From the NCBI GenBank assembly GCA_903928895.1, contig CAIYSR010000101.1, forward strand, positions 1 through 50,465: 50,465 nt of DNA, given 5' to 3'. Position 1 is the first letter of the stretch. Every line of letters begins with the position of its first letter. This DNA is from an uncultured Rhodospirillales bacterium. Its GTDB lineage: Bacteria > Pseudomonadota > Alphaproteobacteria > Acetobacterales > Acetobacteraceae. Made by a program: the position numbers and the translations under genes. The notes beneath the pieces are model-generated. The model had not been told where the DNA came from, searched no databases, and saw only the letters and a list, made by a program, of their open reading frames with translations. Positions 26,961-38,700 of the stretch are shown here, in pieces.

Positions 26961-27578
26961 ATGACCAAGCGCGCCGAAAGCAAGTACAAGATCAATCGCC
27001 GCCTTGGCGTCAACCTCTGGGGCCGTCCGAAGTCGCCGATCTCCAAGCGCGATTACGGTCCCGGTCAGCACGGCCAGCGCCGCAAGTCCAAGCCCACCGA
27101 TTTCGGCATCCAGTTGATGGCGAAACAGAAGCTCAAGGGCTACTACGGCAATATCGGCGAAAAGGCATTCCGCAAGTATTATGACGAGGCCGTCCGCCGC
27201 AAGGGCGACACCTCGGAAAACCTGATCGAGCTGCTGGAGCGCCGGCTCGATGCGGTGGTCTATCGCCTCAAGTTCGCCATCACCCCCTTCGCCTCGCGCC
27301 AGTTCGTTAACCATGGCCATGTCACGGTGAACGGCAAGAAGGTGAACATCCCGTCCTACCAGGTTCGCGACAACGACATCATCGAGGTCAAGGAGAAATC
27401 CAAGCAGCTCGCCGTGGTGCTCGACGCCGCGCAGTCTCCCGAGCGCGAGGTTCCCGAGTATCTCGAGGTCGACCACCGCGCCATGAAGGGCCGCTTCGCC
27501 CGCGCGCCGAAACTGTCCGACGTGCCGTACCCGGTGCAGATGGAACCGAACCTGGTGGTCGAGTTCTACTCGCGCTGA
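26961..27578 (+). CDS. rpsD: 30S ribosomal protein S4
   Basis: A 205-residue S4, one of the first proteins to bind 16S rRNA and a translation fidelity factor. The N-terminal half has [21 protein letters not shown] and [10 protein letters not shown]; the S4 RNA-binding domain has [34 protein letters not shown] and [14 protein letters not shown]. No Cys zinc cluster is present, as usual in proteobacterial forms. AAAGGA precedes the ATG. It is monocistronic here, with its own promoter and a strong terminator, rather than inside an alpha operon. Confidence 0.98.
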   Translation: MTKRAESKYKINRRLGVNLWGRPKSPISKRDYGPGQHGQRRKSKPTDFGIQLMAKQKLKGYYGNIGEKAFRKYYDEAVRRKGDTSENLIELLERRLDAVVYRLKFAITPFASRQFVNHGHVTVNGKKVNIPSYQVRDNDIIEVKEKSKQLAVVLDAAQSPEREVPEYLEVDHRAMKGRFARAPKLSDVPYPVQMEPNLVVEFYSR

Positions 27579-27603
27579 TCCAGACTCCGGCCGACGCCTA
27601 GAG

Positions 27604-27636
27604 AACCCGCCGCACGTCCCGTGCGGCGGGTTTTTT
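27604..27636 (+). terminator. Rho-independent terminator after rpsD
   Basis: A 12-bp stem (27604-27615 with 27621-27632, loop GTCCC) runs straight into a T run (27631-27636). It is a textbook intrinsic terminator for rpsD and also separates it from the convergent binding-protein gene. Confidence 0.92.
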
Positions 27637-27672
27637 ACGCACTGGGCCGGAACCAAACCGATAGGGGTTCGC

Positions 27673-29247
27673 TCAGGCGAGCCGGCGGATATTCCAGAAC
27701 ATCGCAAACCCGTCCTGCATTCCGGTCAGGTCGGAGCGGAATGCGGTCGGCTGATAGTACTGGCCGACCGGGATATGCGGCACATCGATCCAGAACTGCT
27801 TCTGGATGTCGATGCACAGCCGCCGCTGCGCCGCAAGGTCGGGTGCGTCGAGCCAGGCGGTGCGCAATTCCTCGATCTTCGGACTCGTCGGCCAGCCGAA
27901 CCACGCATGTGTTCCACTTCCGCGGAAGGCATGGCCCGCCGGTGTTGCCAGGTCCACGCCCGCGAGGTTGGTGATGATCATGCTCCAGCCGCCCTGGTTG
28001 ACCGGCGCCTTGCTCTCGCGCCGCTGCACCAGGGTGCCCCAATCCATCGATTGCAGATCGACCTTGAGGCCGGCCTTCTGCATCATGTCGGCACCCACTT
28101 CGGCGAGCGCCTTGCGGAAGGGGAAATCGGTCGCCGACAGGATCGCGGCCGGTTCGCCGCGATAGCCGGCAGCGGCAATCGCGCCGCGCACCGCATCCAT
28201 GTCGCGTCGGCCGGTCAGCACGTCGAGCCCGGCATCATTGGCCATCGGCGTGTCCGGACAGAACACGCCCACCCCGTCGCGCCACATCTTGCGATCCGCT
28301 CCGGCCACGGCGGTCATGAAATCGGATTGCTGGACGGCGCCGAGCAGCGCGCGGCGGATTGCCGGATTGTCGAACGGCGGATGCAGGTGATTGAGCCGGG
28401 CGAAACAGATCGAACCGGTCGGGTCGGGGATCCGGGTCCGCACTTTGGGGTTTTTGGCCAGCAGCGGCAGGAGGTCGACGGTCGGATACTCCCACCAATC
28501 GGCCTCGCCGGTCTGCAGCGCGGCGGCGGCGGTGCTTTCGTCAGGGATCACCAGCCACTCCACCCGGTCGAAATGCGCAACCTTCGGGCCGGACGTCCAA
28601 TCCGGATTGCCGCCGGGCCGCGGGGTGTAGCCGTCGAAACGCTCGTAGACCACGCGCGATCCCACCACGCGCTCGTCGCGCTTGAAACGGTAGGGGCCGC
28701 TGCCGACCATCTCGCTGATCTGCTTAAAGGCGTCTGTCTCAGCCAGCCGCGCCGGCATGATCGCCGGCATCAGGGTGGAGGTCTTGCCGAGCGCGTCGGG
28801 CAGCAGCGGGAACGGTTTGCGGAGATTGAAGACCAGCACCTTGTCGTCGACGGCGGACAGGTCTTCGGTCGCCTCCGCAAGGGCGCCGCCGAAGGCATCG
28901 CGCTTCATCCAACGCTTCAAGCTTGCCACGCAATCCCTTGCCAAAACGGGCGTTCCGTCGTGGAACTTCAAGTCTGATCGGAGGGTCAGCCGCCACCGGC
29001 GACCTTCATTCTCGGTCACCGCCGCTTCCAGCATCTGGAGCGTCGGGCGGTAGTTTCCGTCCTGGCCGAACAGGGTGTCGAAGACGAGATAGCCATGGTT
29101 GCGGGTGACGTAGGCGGTGGTGAAGATCGGGTCGAGAATGGTGACGTCGGATTGAGGAATGAACTTCAGTACCCGTGACGCCTCGGCCTTGACGAGCGAC
29201 GGGGCGGCAAGGGCACTGGCGGCGCCGAGGAAGGTGCGGCGCCTCAT
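27673..29247 (-). CDS. ABC transporter solute-binding protein, family 5 (orphan), Tat-type signal
   Basis: A 524-residue DppA-like periplasmic binding protein with a twin-arginine type leader (MRRRTFLGAASALAAPSLVKA), unlike the Sec signal of its paralogue at 4301. Segments VTILDPIFTTAYVTRNHGYLV, LKFHDGTPV, MVGSGPYRFKRDE and SMDWGTLVQRR are visible. ATG 29247 overlaps the stop of the aldolase gene (ATGA), making a two-gene operon. No permease or ATPase lies nearby, so it is an orphan receptor, probably feeding a substrate to the aldolase and hydrolases around it. Confidence 0.9.
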   Translation of the reverse strand: MRRRTFLGAASALAAPSLVKAEASRVLKFIPQSDVTILDPIFTTAYVTRNHGYLVFDTLFGQDGNYRPTLQMLEAAVTENEGRRWRLTLRSDLKFHDGTPVLARDCVASLKRWMKRDAFGGALAEATEDLSAVDDKVLVFNLRKPFPLLPDALGKTSTLMPAIMPARLAETDAFKQISEMVGSGPYRFKRDERVVGSRVVYERFDGYTPRPGGNPDWTSGPKVAHFDRVEWLVIPDESTAAAALQTGEADWWEYPTVDLLPLLAKNPKVRTRIPDPTGSICFARLNHLHPPFDNPAIRRALLGAVQQSDFMTAVAGADRKMWRDGVGVFCPDTPMANDAGLDVLTGRRDMDAVRGAIAAAGYRGEPAAILSATDFPFRKALAEVGADMMQKAGLKVDLQSMDWGTLVQRRESKAPVNQGGWSMIITNLAGVDLATPAGHAFRGSGTHAWFGWPTSPKIEELRTAWLDAPDLAAQRRLCIDIQKQFWIDVPHIPVGQYYQPTAFRSDLTGMQDGFAMFWNIRRLA

Positions 29248-30026
29248 GTGCGCCACTCCGTGCCGCGCCGGTCGAGCAGGCGCAGCAGCCCGTTCCATTC
29301 CAGCAGGCCGTAGGGGCGGATAACCCCCGGTTCGTACAACGCGGTTGCCTTGTCCACCACCGCCTGCGGCAAGGTGTTGAGCGGCGTGTTGCAGGCCATG
29401 GCTGCGAGTTGCGCCTTGCAGCAGCGTTCGAGTCCGTACATGAAGTTGAAAGCCTCCGCGACGGTGGGGCCCACCGTGAGGAGGCCATGGTTGCGCAGGA
29501 TCATGCAGTTGTTGTGGCCGAGATGGGTCGCGATCGTGTCCCGTTCGGCCGGATCGCGCTCGGGGCCGTTGAAATCATGGTAGGACACCCGTCCGTGGAA
29601 GCGCGTGGCGGTCTGGGTCAGCGGCAGCAATCCGCATTTGAGCGCGGAGACGGCCATGCCGGCGATGGTATGGGTGTGCATCGCCGCCATCGCATCCGGC
29701 CGGGCCCGGTAGATCGCGGAATGGATCACGAAGCCGGCGGCGTGCAGCCCATATTCGAACGCCGGCTTGGCCACCACCCTGCCGTCGAGATCGACCTTCA
29801 GAAAGCTCGATGCGGTCATCTCGCCGAACAGCATGCCGTGGCAGTTGAGCAGGAAATGGCCGGGCTCGTCCGGCACCCGGGCGCTGATATGGGTGTAGAT
29901 CATGTCGGACATGCCGAACATGTCGCACAGTCGGTAGCAGGCCGCGAGATCGAGCCGTGCCCGCCATTCGGCCGCGCTGACCTTATCCTTGAGCGATGGG
30001 ATCCTGAGTTCGTGCGCCGTATCCAT
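29244..30026 (-). CDS. Class II aldolase/adducin family protein
   Basis: A 260-residue class II aldolase-fold enzyme. Key zinc ligands are in MAAMHTHTIAGMAVSA (HxH) and LRNHGLLTVGPTVAEAF; MSDMIYTHISARVPDEPGHFLLNCHGMLF is the typical N-terminal signature. Such enzymes cleave or epimerise phosphorylated sugars, or decarboxylate related compounds. Relatives without a sugar-phosphate pocket are often found, as here, with transport genes. It heads a minus-strand operon with the binding protein and is divergent from an amidohydrolase. Confidence 0.88.
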   Translation of the reverse strand: MDTAHELRIPSLKDKVSAAEWRARLDLAACYRLCDMFGMSDMIYTHISARVPDEPGHFLLNCHGMLFGEMTASSFLKVDLDGRVVAKPAFEYGLHAAGFVIHSAIYRARPDAMAAMHTHTIAGMAVSALKCGLLPLTQTATRFHGRVSYHDFNGPERDPAERDTIATHLGHNNCMILRNHGLLTVGPTVAEAFNFMYGLERCCKAQLAAMACNTPLNTLPQAVVDKATALYEPGVIRPYGLLEWNGLLRLLDRRGTEWRT

Positions 30027-30071
30027 GGTCGTTCCCCGGGGTCGTGGTTGGTCTTGATCGCCGAATAGATA

Positions 30072-30141
30072 GAAGTTTTTTGGTTCTTTTTTTCAAAAAA
30101 GAACAGCTCTCCTTTTTTGAAAAAAAGGAGCAAAAAACTTC
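30072..30141. repeat. AT-rich structured element, full inverted pair with three-way junction form
   Basis: Outer arms GAAGTTTTTTG (30072-30082) and its complement (30131-30141) enclose two hairpins: 30083-30092 with 30095-30104 and 30109-30118 with 30121-30130. The hairpin ends abut the outer stem, so either strand can fold as a three-way junction. The two halves differ by bases that change on both sides of the stem (GTTC/GAAC against CTCC/GGAG). Here the hairpins face inward, the opposite arrangement to the copy at 2616-2749. It lies between two divergent start codons, so it is not just an end-of-operon terminator. Confidence 0.75.
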
Positions 30142-30189
30142 CGACCCCTGGTTGCGGCGCCCGCGTGACCGACTTTCGGAGGAAACGAT

Positions 30190-31062
30190 ATGCCCGGCTT
30201 CGCCGTCCCCGCTGGCGCCACGGATTGTCATATGCATGTCTTCGGCAACATGGCCGACTACCCGCCGGCGACTTTGCGCGCCTATGATCCGACCCCGGCC
30301 AACATGGCCGAATACCGCGGCGTGTTCGTGCCGCTCGGGTTCAGCCGCATCGTGCTGGTGCAGCCGAGCGCCTATGGGACCGATAACCGCTGCATGCTCG
30401 AGGCGCTGCGGGCTGATGACGCTGCTGCGACCCGCGGGGTCGCGGTGATCGATGGCACGACCACCGAAGCGGAGCTCGACGCAATGGCGGTGCTGCGGGT
30501 GCGCGGCATCCGGCTCAATCTGGTCAGCAACGGCATTCCCGACCCCGCCGCCGCCATCGCCGCGCTGCGTGGGGCGGCCGCGCGGATCGGGCCGCGCGGT
30601 TGGCACGTGCAGATTTTCTGCCTGCCCAGCCTGCTGATGGCGCTGGCGCCGGCGATTGCGACGCTGGGCGTCCCAGTTGTCGTCGACCACATGGGCGGCG
30701 CGGATGCGCGGCTCGGCGCGCGCCAACCCGGTCTCGATGAACTCGTCGACCTGGTGGCCGCCGGTGCGTGCTGGGTGAAGGTGTCCGGTCCGAACCGCGT
30801 TTCGCGCGCGCCGAGCGGGTTCCGCGATGCGTTGCCGGTGGCGCGGCGGCTGATCGAGGCCAACCCGGCGCGGGTGGTCTGGGGCAGCGACTGGCCACAT
30901 ATCGGGCCCCACAAGGTCGGTGCGCCGGAGACGGTGATCTACATGAAGCATGATAATACTGACTTGGTGCGTATCCTGGGCGAGGCCGCCGGCGGCGACC
31001 CGGCGCTGCTCCAGCAGGTTCTGGTGGACAATCCGGCGTCGCTCTACGGCTTCGATGCATGA
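30190..31062 (+). CDS. Amidohydrolase family protein (LigI-like lactonase/TIM-barrel hydrolase)
   Basis: A 290-residue metal-dependent hydrolase with a TIM barrel. TDCHMHVFG (HxH), GVPVVVDHMGGAD and VVWGSDWPHIGPH (the late Asp) are the usual metal and catalytic sites. It resembles 2-pyrone-4,6-dicarboxylate lactonase relatives that open lactone rings. A GGAGG precedes ATG 30190. The stop overlaps the next start in an ATGA. Substrate unknown; the neighbouring class II aldolase and hydrolase suggest a short catabolic route for an organic acid. Confidence 0.88.
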   Translation: MPGFAVPAGATDCHMHVFGNMADYPPATLRAYDPTPANMAEYRGVFVPLGFSRIVLVQPSAYGTDNRCMLEALRADDAAATRGVAVIDGTTTEAELDAMAVLRVRGIRLNLVSNGIPDPAAAIAALRGAAARIGPRGWHVQIFCLPSLLMALAPAIATLGVPVVVDHMGGADARLGARQPGLDELVDLVAAGACWVKVSGPNRVSRAPSGFRDALPVARRLIEANPARVVWGSDWPHIGPHKVGAPETVIYMKHDNTDLVRILGEAAGGDPALLQQVLVDNPASLYGFDA

Positions 31063-31935
31063 GGTTCTTCGATGGCTTCACCCTCGAGCATCGCGCCGTC
31101 CGCGCTGGGTCACTTCGCCTGCGCCGCGCCGGTTCCGGGCCGCCGCTGCTGCTGCTGCACGGCAATCCGCAGACCCATGCGATGTGGCATCTGGTGGCAC
31201 CTGAGCTGGCCGTGCGCTTCACCGTAATCTGCCCGGACCTGCGCGGCTACGGCTTCAGCCACAAGGCCCCGGCCAGCGCCGACCACGCCGCCTATGCCAA
31301 GCGTGAGATGGCGCGAGATATGGTCGAACTCATGCAGGGCCTTGGGTTCGAAACATTCTTTCTGGCCGGACATGATCGCGGTGCCCGGGTTGCGCATCGG
31401 CTGGCGCTCGACCATCCCGCAGTGGTGCGCAAGCTGGCACTGCTCGACATCATTCCCACGATCGAGCATTTCGAGCGCGCCGACATGCGCTTCGGGCTCG
31501 GCTATTATCACTGGTTCTGGTTCGCCCAGCCGCATCCGTTCCCGGAGAACGTGATCAGCACCGCGCCCGAGGCCTGGTTCCGCGCCCATACCAATCGCGA
31601 GCCCAAGGACGACGGCTTCTTCGCCGCTCCGGCGCTGGCCGATTACCTCGCAGCCGTGCGCGATCCGGCGATGATCCGCAGCATGTGCGAGGACTACCGC
31701 GCCGCCGCGACCATCGACCTCGCGCATGACCGGGAAAGCCGCGACGCCGGCCGGCGCGTCGCCTGCCCGCTGCTGGTGCTATGGGGGAGCAAAGGCAAAA
31801 TCGGCACCTGGTACAATCCGATGGCGGTGTGGTCCCGCTATGCTGATCGCCCGATCGAGGGATTTCCCGTCGCCTCCGGCCATTATCTCGCCGAGGAAGC
31901 CCCCGCCGAGGTGATCGCCGGGCTGCGCCGGTTCT

Positions 31936-31943
<8 letters not shown>
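31059..31943 (+). CDS. Alpha/beta hydrolase, fluoroacetate/haloacetate dehalogenase-like
   Basis: A 294-residue hydrolase close to fluoroacetate dehalogenases. Comparing by memory with Rhodopseudomonas RPA1163, the nucleophile Asp106 is in GHDRGARVAH with Arg107 and Arg110 to hold the carboxylate, Asp130 and His275 complete the triad, and His151-Trp152 plus Tyr213 in CEDYRAAA match the halide pocket. HGNPQTHAMW holds the oxyanion region. All key positions are kept, so haloacid hydrolysis is plausible, but epoxide or ester hydrolases share this fold. It overlaps the amidohydrolase gene by 4 bp and converges on the kinase gene, 8 bp overlapping. Confidence 0.85.
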
Positions 31944-33768
<1,825 letters not shown>

Positions 33769-34033
33769 GGCGTGCGTGCGCTCCCCTTCCGCGGCGACTA
33801 TAGCGTCAGATGCGGCGCGGCGAAGCCGCGGTGGCGGTTTTCCAGTCGCGTCGGTGCCGCGGCGGCAACATTGTGTGAGCCGACGCGGTTGCGGGCGTGC
33901 CGGCACGATGGCGAGCGCCCGCCGCACGATGACCGACGATGGACTCGCCGCAGGTCTGAATCATGCGATCAAACAAAGGGCTAGAGCGGGATGGCCGCTT
34001 CTATCGGCGGTCATCCCGCTCTAGGATCGGGCG
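33769..34033. promoter_or_regulatory. Divergent control region between kinase and tpsB genes
   Basis: A 265-bp region. It must carry both promoters, though I find no clear -35/-10 match. Its main feature is the long palindrome at 33981-34024 immediately before tpsB. Confidence 0.5.
33981..34024. repeat. 13-bp inverted repeat before tpsB, touching its ribosome binding site
   Basis: CTAGAGCGGGATG at 33981-33993 and its complement at 34012-34024 are perfect arms around an 18-nt centre that itself holds GCCG/CGGC. The right arm ends inside the AGGA (34023-34026) of tpsB, so a folded message would hide it. Palindromes of this look (AGAGCGGGAT-type) are also frequent as dispersed repeats in alphaproteobacteria. 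Confidence 0.7.
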
Positions 34034-35749
34034 ATGCGGTCCATGCTGACCTTGATATGCGCGGCCTTGCTGTTCGGTGCGCCGGCGTTGTCGGGCGCGT
34101 ACGGGCAGGGCCTGCCTGCGCGCGCGCGCCAGCCTGCCTCGCCGCTACCAAGCATGGCGGGGCCGCCGGCTCCGTCGGTCGCGCCGACTGGCGCGGCGGC
34201 ATCCGTCGACGGCGAGACCATGCCGGATGTACGCCTGGACCTGCGCGGCGCGACGATCGAGGGCATGACGATCTACCCGCCCGAGACCTTCGCCGACACG
34301 CTCGCCGGCCTGGTGGGCGCCGCGGTACCGCTCGCGCGGGTCGACGCGGCCCGACTGGCCGTGCTCGCGCGCTACCGTGACGACGGCTATACCCTCACCG
34401 CGGTGACCGCGACCGTCGAGGGCGACGGCCATGTCCGTCTGCGCGTCACCGAGGGCCGCATCGCCGCCGTGCGCCTCGATGGCGATATCGGCCCGGCGGG
34501 GGTGCAGGTGCTGCGTTTCCTGTCGCGCCTGACCGGGCTGCCTGTCATCGACTCCCCCACCCTGGAGCGCGCGCTGTTGCTGGCCAGCGACGTCCCAGGG
34601 GTCAACCTGCGGGCAATCCTGCGCCCCTCGGCCGACGAGCCGGGCGCGCTGACTCTGGTGGCGCAGGTCAGCCGCAGCGCCGTCGGCGGGCAGCTCACCG
34701 GCGACAACCGTGCTTTCGCGAACGTCGGACCGCAACAGGCGCTGGCGGTGCTCGATCTCAACAGTTTCACCGAGTTTGGCGAGCGGACGCAGCTTCAGAT
34801 CTACCGCACACTCAATGGCGCGCAGATCTTCGGCAATGCCGCGCTCGAGACCTTTATCGGTGGCAGCGGGGTGCGCATCCGGCTCTATGGCGGCAATGGC
34901 GTGTCGACCCCGACCGGGAGTTTCCGAACCATCGACTATGTCGGACGGACCGGTCTGTTCGGTGCCGAGCTGTCCTACCCGCTGATCCGCTCACGCCGGC
35001 AGACCGCGAGCGTGGTCGGCGTGTTCGACGTGATCGAGTCGACAGTTGACGAGTACGGCCAGCAATCGAGCGCCGATTCGCTGCGGGTGGCGCGGCTGGG
35101 CGGCGACTATGCCCTGGCCGATCAGTGGCTGGGGGAGGCGCGCGGCGCCGTCAACGTGCTGACGGTGCGGCTTTCGCAGGGCCTGACGGTTCTGGGCGCG
35201 ACCAGGCGCGACGCCACCCTGGCCTCGCGGGCGGGACAACAGCCGGCGTTCCACAAGGTCACCCTCGACCTGTCCCGGACGCAGACCCTGTTCCAGCCCT
35301 GGGACGGCGCGTCGGTGGGCCTGCTGGGGGTCGCCGCCGGGCAGTACAGCGGCGACGTGCTGCCGGCGGCGGAGAAGTATTTCCTTGGCGGCAACCGGTT
35401 GGCGCGGGGTTTCTACTATGGCCAGGTGACGGGGGACCGCGCCGTGGCGGCGACGATCGAGGTGCAGCTCAACACCGTCGGCGAATACGCGCTGTGGGGC
35501 GGGCCGACCGAGGTCTCGGCGCAGTTCTACGGGTTCTACGACTGGGCCGAGACCTGGGAGACGCTCGGGCAGGATCGCGGCCGGCGGCTGCGCTCGGCCG
35601 GGATGGGGCTGCGGGTGATCCCCACGCCGCGGCTGGAGATCGACCTCGAAGCCGTGCAGCGGCTGACCCGCTACCCGACCGGCGGCGGCCCGGGAATCGT
35701 GCCCTTGCCGGGAACCGCGTTCTACTGGCGCGTCGTGTCGCGATTCTGA
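34034..35749 (+). CDS. Two-partner secretion outer-membrane transporter (TpsB, ShlB/FhaC type)
   Basis: A 571-residue beta-barrel translocator. The Sec signal MRSMLTLICAALLFGAPALS is followed by a Pro-rich linker, a POTRA region (about 75-150: IEGMTIYPPETFADTLAGLV, RYRDDGYTLTAVTATVEGDG, LRVTEGRIAAVRLDG), a second POTRA-like stretch and the barrel with a YFLGGNRLARGFYYGQVTGD loop in the last third. It should recognise the TPS domain of the downstream exoprotein and export it across the outer membrane. AGGA lies 7 bp before ATG 34034. Its stop is 15 bp before tpsA. Confidence 0.92.
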   Translation: MRSMLTLICAALLFGAPALSGAYGQGLPARARQPASPLPSMAGPPAPSVAPTGAAASVDGETMPDVRLDLRGATIEGMTIYPPETFADTLAGLVGAAVPLARVDAARLAVLARYRDDGYTLTAVTATVEGDGHVRLRVTEGRIAAVRLDGDIGPAGVQVLRFLSRLTGLPVIDSPTLERALLLASDVPGVNLRAILRPSADEPGALTLVAQVSRSAVGGQLTGDNRAFANVGPQQALAVLDLNSFTEFGERTQLQIYRTLNGAQIFGNAALETFIGGSGVRIRLYGGNGVSTPTGSFRTIDYVGRTGLFGAELSYPLIRSRRQTASVVGVFDVIESTVDEYGQQSSADSLRVARLGGDYALADQWLGEARGAVNVLTVRLSQGLTVLGATRRDATLASRAGQQPAFHKVTLDLSRTQTLFQPWDGASVGLLGVAAGQYSGDVLPAAEKYFLGGNRLARGFYYGQVTGDRAVAATIEVQLNTVGEYALWGGPTEVSAQFYGFYDWAETWETLGQDRGRRLRSAGMGLRVIPTPRLEIDLEAVQRLTRYPTGGGPGIVPLPGTAFYWRVVSRF

Positions 35750-35764
35750 GCTAGTATCGCCCGC

Positions 35765-38700
35765 GTGAAACCATTGCCACCCTTCCGTTCGACCCTGCGC
35801 CGAACGCTCACGCTCACCACGGCGCTGGGCTCGGTCCTGCTCGCGCTGCCCGCAATGGCCGATCCGGCGGCGGGCGCGCGCCCCCAGGGTGGCTCCGTCG
35901 CGGCAGGGACCGCCACGATCAACCGCGGTGCGACCGAAACGCGGGTCACCCAGGGGTCCGTCCGCGCGGTGATCGACTGGACCGGATTTGACGTCGGTGC
36001 CGGGCAGAGCGTGACCTTCGTCCAGCCTGGCGCGCAATCCGTCGTGCTCAACCGGGTTAGCACGGCGTCGCCGTCGCAGATCGCCGGTCGGATCAGCGCC
36101 AACGGACAGGTGGTGATCGAGAACCGCTCCGGGGTGGTGTTCACCGGCAGCGCCGAGATCGATGCCCAGGCGCTCGTGGTCTCTGCCGCTGGGATCACCA
36201 ACTCTGCCTTCATGGCTGGATCGACCCGCTTCGATCAGCCGGCCCGGCCGGGCGCCGAAGTGGTCAATCAGGGCCGTATCACCGTGCGGGAGGCCGGGCT
36301 GGTGGCGCTCGTGGCGCCCAGCGTGCGCAATTCGGGGGTGATCGAGGCGCGGGCCGGGCGGGTGATCCTGGCAGGTGCTGAAACCCACGCGGTGGACCTC
36401 TACGGCGACGGATTGCTTTCGATCGAGACCGCGGCGTCGGCGGCGACGGTGCGCAACACCGGCCGCATCAGTGCCGATGGCGGGCGGGTGCTGCTCACCG
36501 TGGCCCAGGCCGATGGCATCGTCACCGGGCTGGTGGAGGCCGGTGGACAGATATCGGCGCGCACCAATAAGACCGGCTCGGGCAGCGTGGCGATCCGCGC
36601 CACCGGCGGCTCGGTGGTGGTGGACGGGCGCGTGCTGGCCAGTGGTCGGTCGGATGGGCAGCGCGGTGGAACCATCGAGATCGCTGCGACTGGAACAGTG
36701 ACGCTCGGCGCCCAGGCCCGGCTCGATGCCTCCGGCGCCGCGGGCGGCGGACGCATCGCAATCGGCGAGGCCCAAGGGTTGACCGCCACTGTCACCCAAA
36801 TCCAGCCCGGCGCGCGGATTGCCGCCGATGCGGCAAGGCAGGGCAATGGTGGCACAATCCGGGTCATGTCGTCGCGCCAGACCAGCGCCGCGGGCGCCAT
36901 CTCCGCCCGAGGCGGCGCGGCGGGCGGGGCAGGGGGCACGATCGAGGTCTCCGGCGCCGGCGGTCTTGCGCTGACGGCGTCGCTTGATGCCGGGGCCCCG
37001 AAAGGGATGGCCGGCACCGTCCTGATCGATCCCCAGGACCTGGTGATCCTGTCCGGCGGCGGGGCGGGGCTGTTCATTCCGGCTGGGGGCGGCGGCAGCC
37101 TCGGCGCGGCCGACAACGGCGGTTCCGCCACCCCGGTGACGGCGACGCTCGATCCGGCGGTACTCAGTGGCCTGACCGGGACCGTTGTGCTGCAGGCCGC
37201 GCGGGACCTCACGGTGCTGTCGGCGCTGAATTCGGCCGCCACAAGCCTGTCGTTGCAGGCCGGGCGCAACCTCGCGGTGAATGCCCCGGTGGGCCTGACC
37301 GGCGGCGGCACGCTGTCGCTCGCCGCTGCAACGGCCGGCTTTGCCGGCATGCCGGGCTACGACGCTGGTGGAACCGCCGGCAGCCTGACCATCGGCGCGA
37401 CGGGCGGCATCGCGGCTCCGGGCGCGCGCGTGCTGCTGTCGGCCGGTTCCGGCGGGATTGCATCGAGCGCGGCGATCGACGCCGGCAGCCTTGTGCTGGC
37501 CACGACCGGTGGCGGCGCGGTGAATATCCCGACCATCATCTCCGCCGGCACCGTGAGCATTCCCCAGGCCGGGGCGGTCAGCCTCGGCGGTGCCAACCGG
37601 ATCGGGACGCTCACTGGCATCCAGTCCAGTGGCGGCATCATTCTGCGCGACAGCGTCGCTTTGCTGTTGCAGGGGCCGGTAACCGCCACCGGCGCGGGCA
37701 ACGCGGTGTCGCTGCGCTCCGCCGACGGGATCCGCGTCGCCCCGGGCGGCGCGGTGACAGCGGACGGGCTGGTGATCCTGACCGCCCAGCCGACGCCGGG
37801 TGCCGGGGCCGGTACGATCTGGACCCAGGGCGCAATCACGTCGCTGCAGGATTCGGTGCTGCTCGCCGCCGGCCGTGGCGGGCTCGCCATCGGCGCCCCG
37901 GTGACCGCCGGCGCCGGGCAGGTGGTGAGCATGATCGGTGACGCCTACGTCAACACCGCCCCGGTCAGCAACACCATCTCCGCACCCGGCGGCACCATCG
38001 CGATCGCCCCGTTCAGTGCCGGCGGCGCCTTCGTGCTCGGCCCGGGCGGTGTGCTCGGGCTGGCCGGAACCACCGGTATGACCGCCAGCGTGCTGGTACC
38101 CGGTGGGATCCTGTTGCCCGGTGGCGGCGCCGCGGTGCCGGTGGCGGGCAGTATCGTCGTCACCGGCTTCGATGCCGCCGGCATCCCGGTGCTGCATCTG
38201 GCGACCAGGGGCGCGGTGACGCAAACCGCGCCCCTGGTGAACGTCGCGCGCCTGGAGATCGATGCAGCCAGCGTCACCCTGGCGGCCGCCAACACGATCG
38301 CCACCCTTGGTGCCACAACGGTCGGCGGGGATCTGCTGATCGCCACCGCCCAGGGGCTCGCAGTAGCGGGCGCGGTCGGTGCGGCCAGCATCCGCCTTGA
38401 GGTCGACGGCGGACTTGCCATCGGGCAGCCCGGCACCCCTGGCACCCTGAACTCGGCCCGCGTCGCGTTGATCGCGAGCGGCACCATCAGTGAACCCAAC
38501 GGTGCGATCACGGCGGGATTGTTGCTCGGTCCGCAAGCCGGCGATGCCCATCCGCACGCGGCGACGGCGCTGCTGCGCGGAGACAACGCGGTCACCACGC
38601 TCGGCGCCTTCACGGTGCTCGGCGATTTCGCCCTCGTGAACAACACCGATCTCGCCATTGCCGGCGCGGTCGTCGCCGGGACCGTGCCGGCGCCGGCGAT

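Noticed and set aside
34991-38557. 1188-codon minus-strand frame across tpsB and tpsA
   Set aside because: It mirrors the codon bias of the real plus-strand genes; composition is Arg/Gly/His-rich with no motif.
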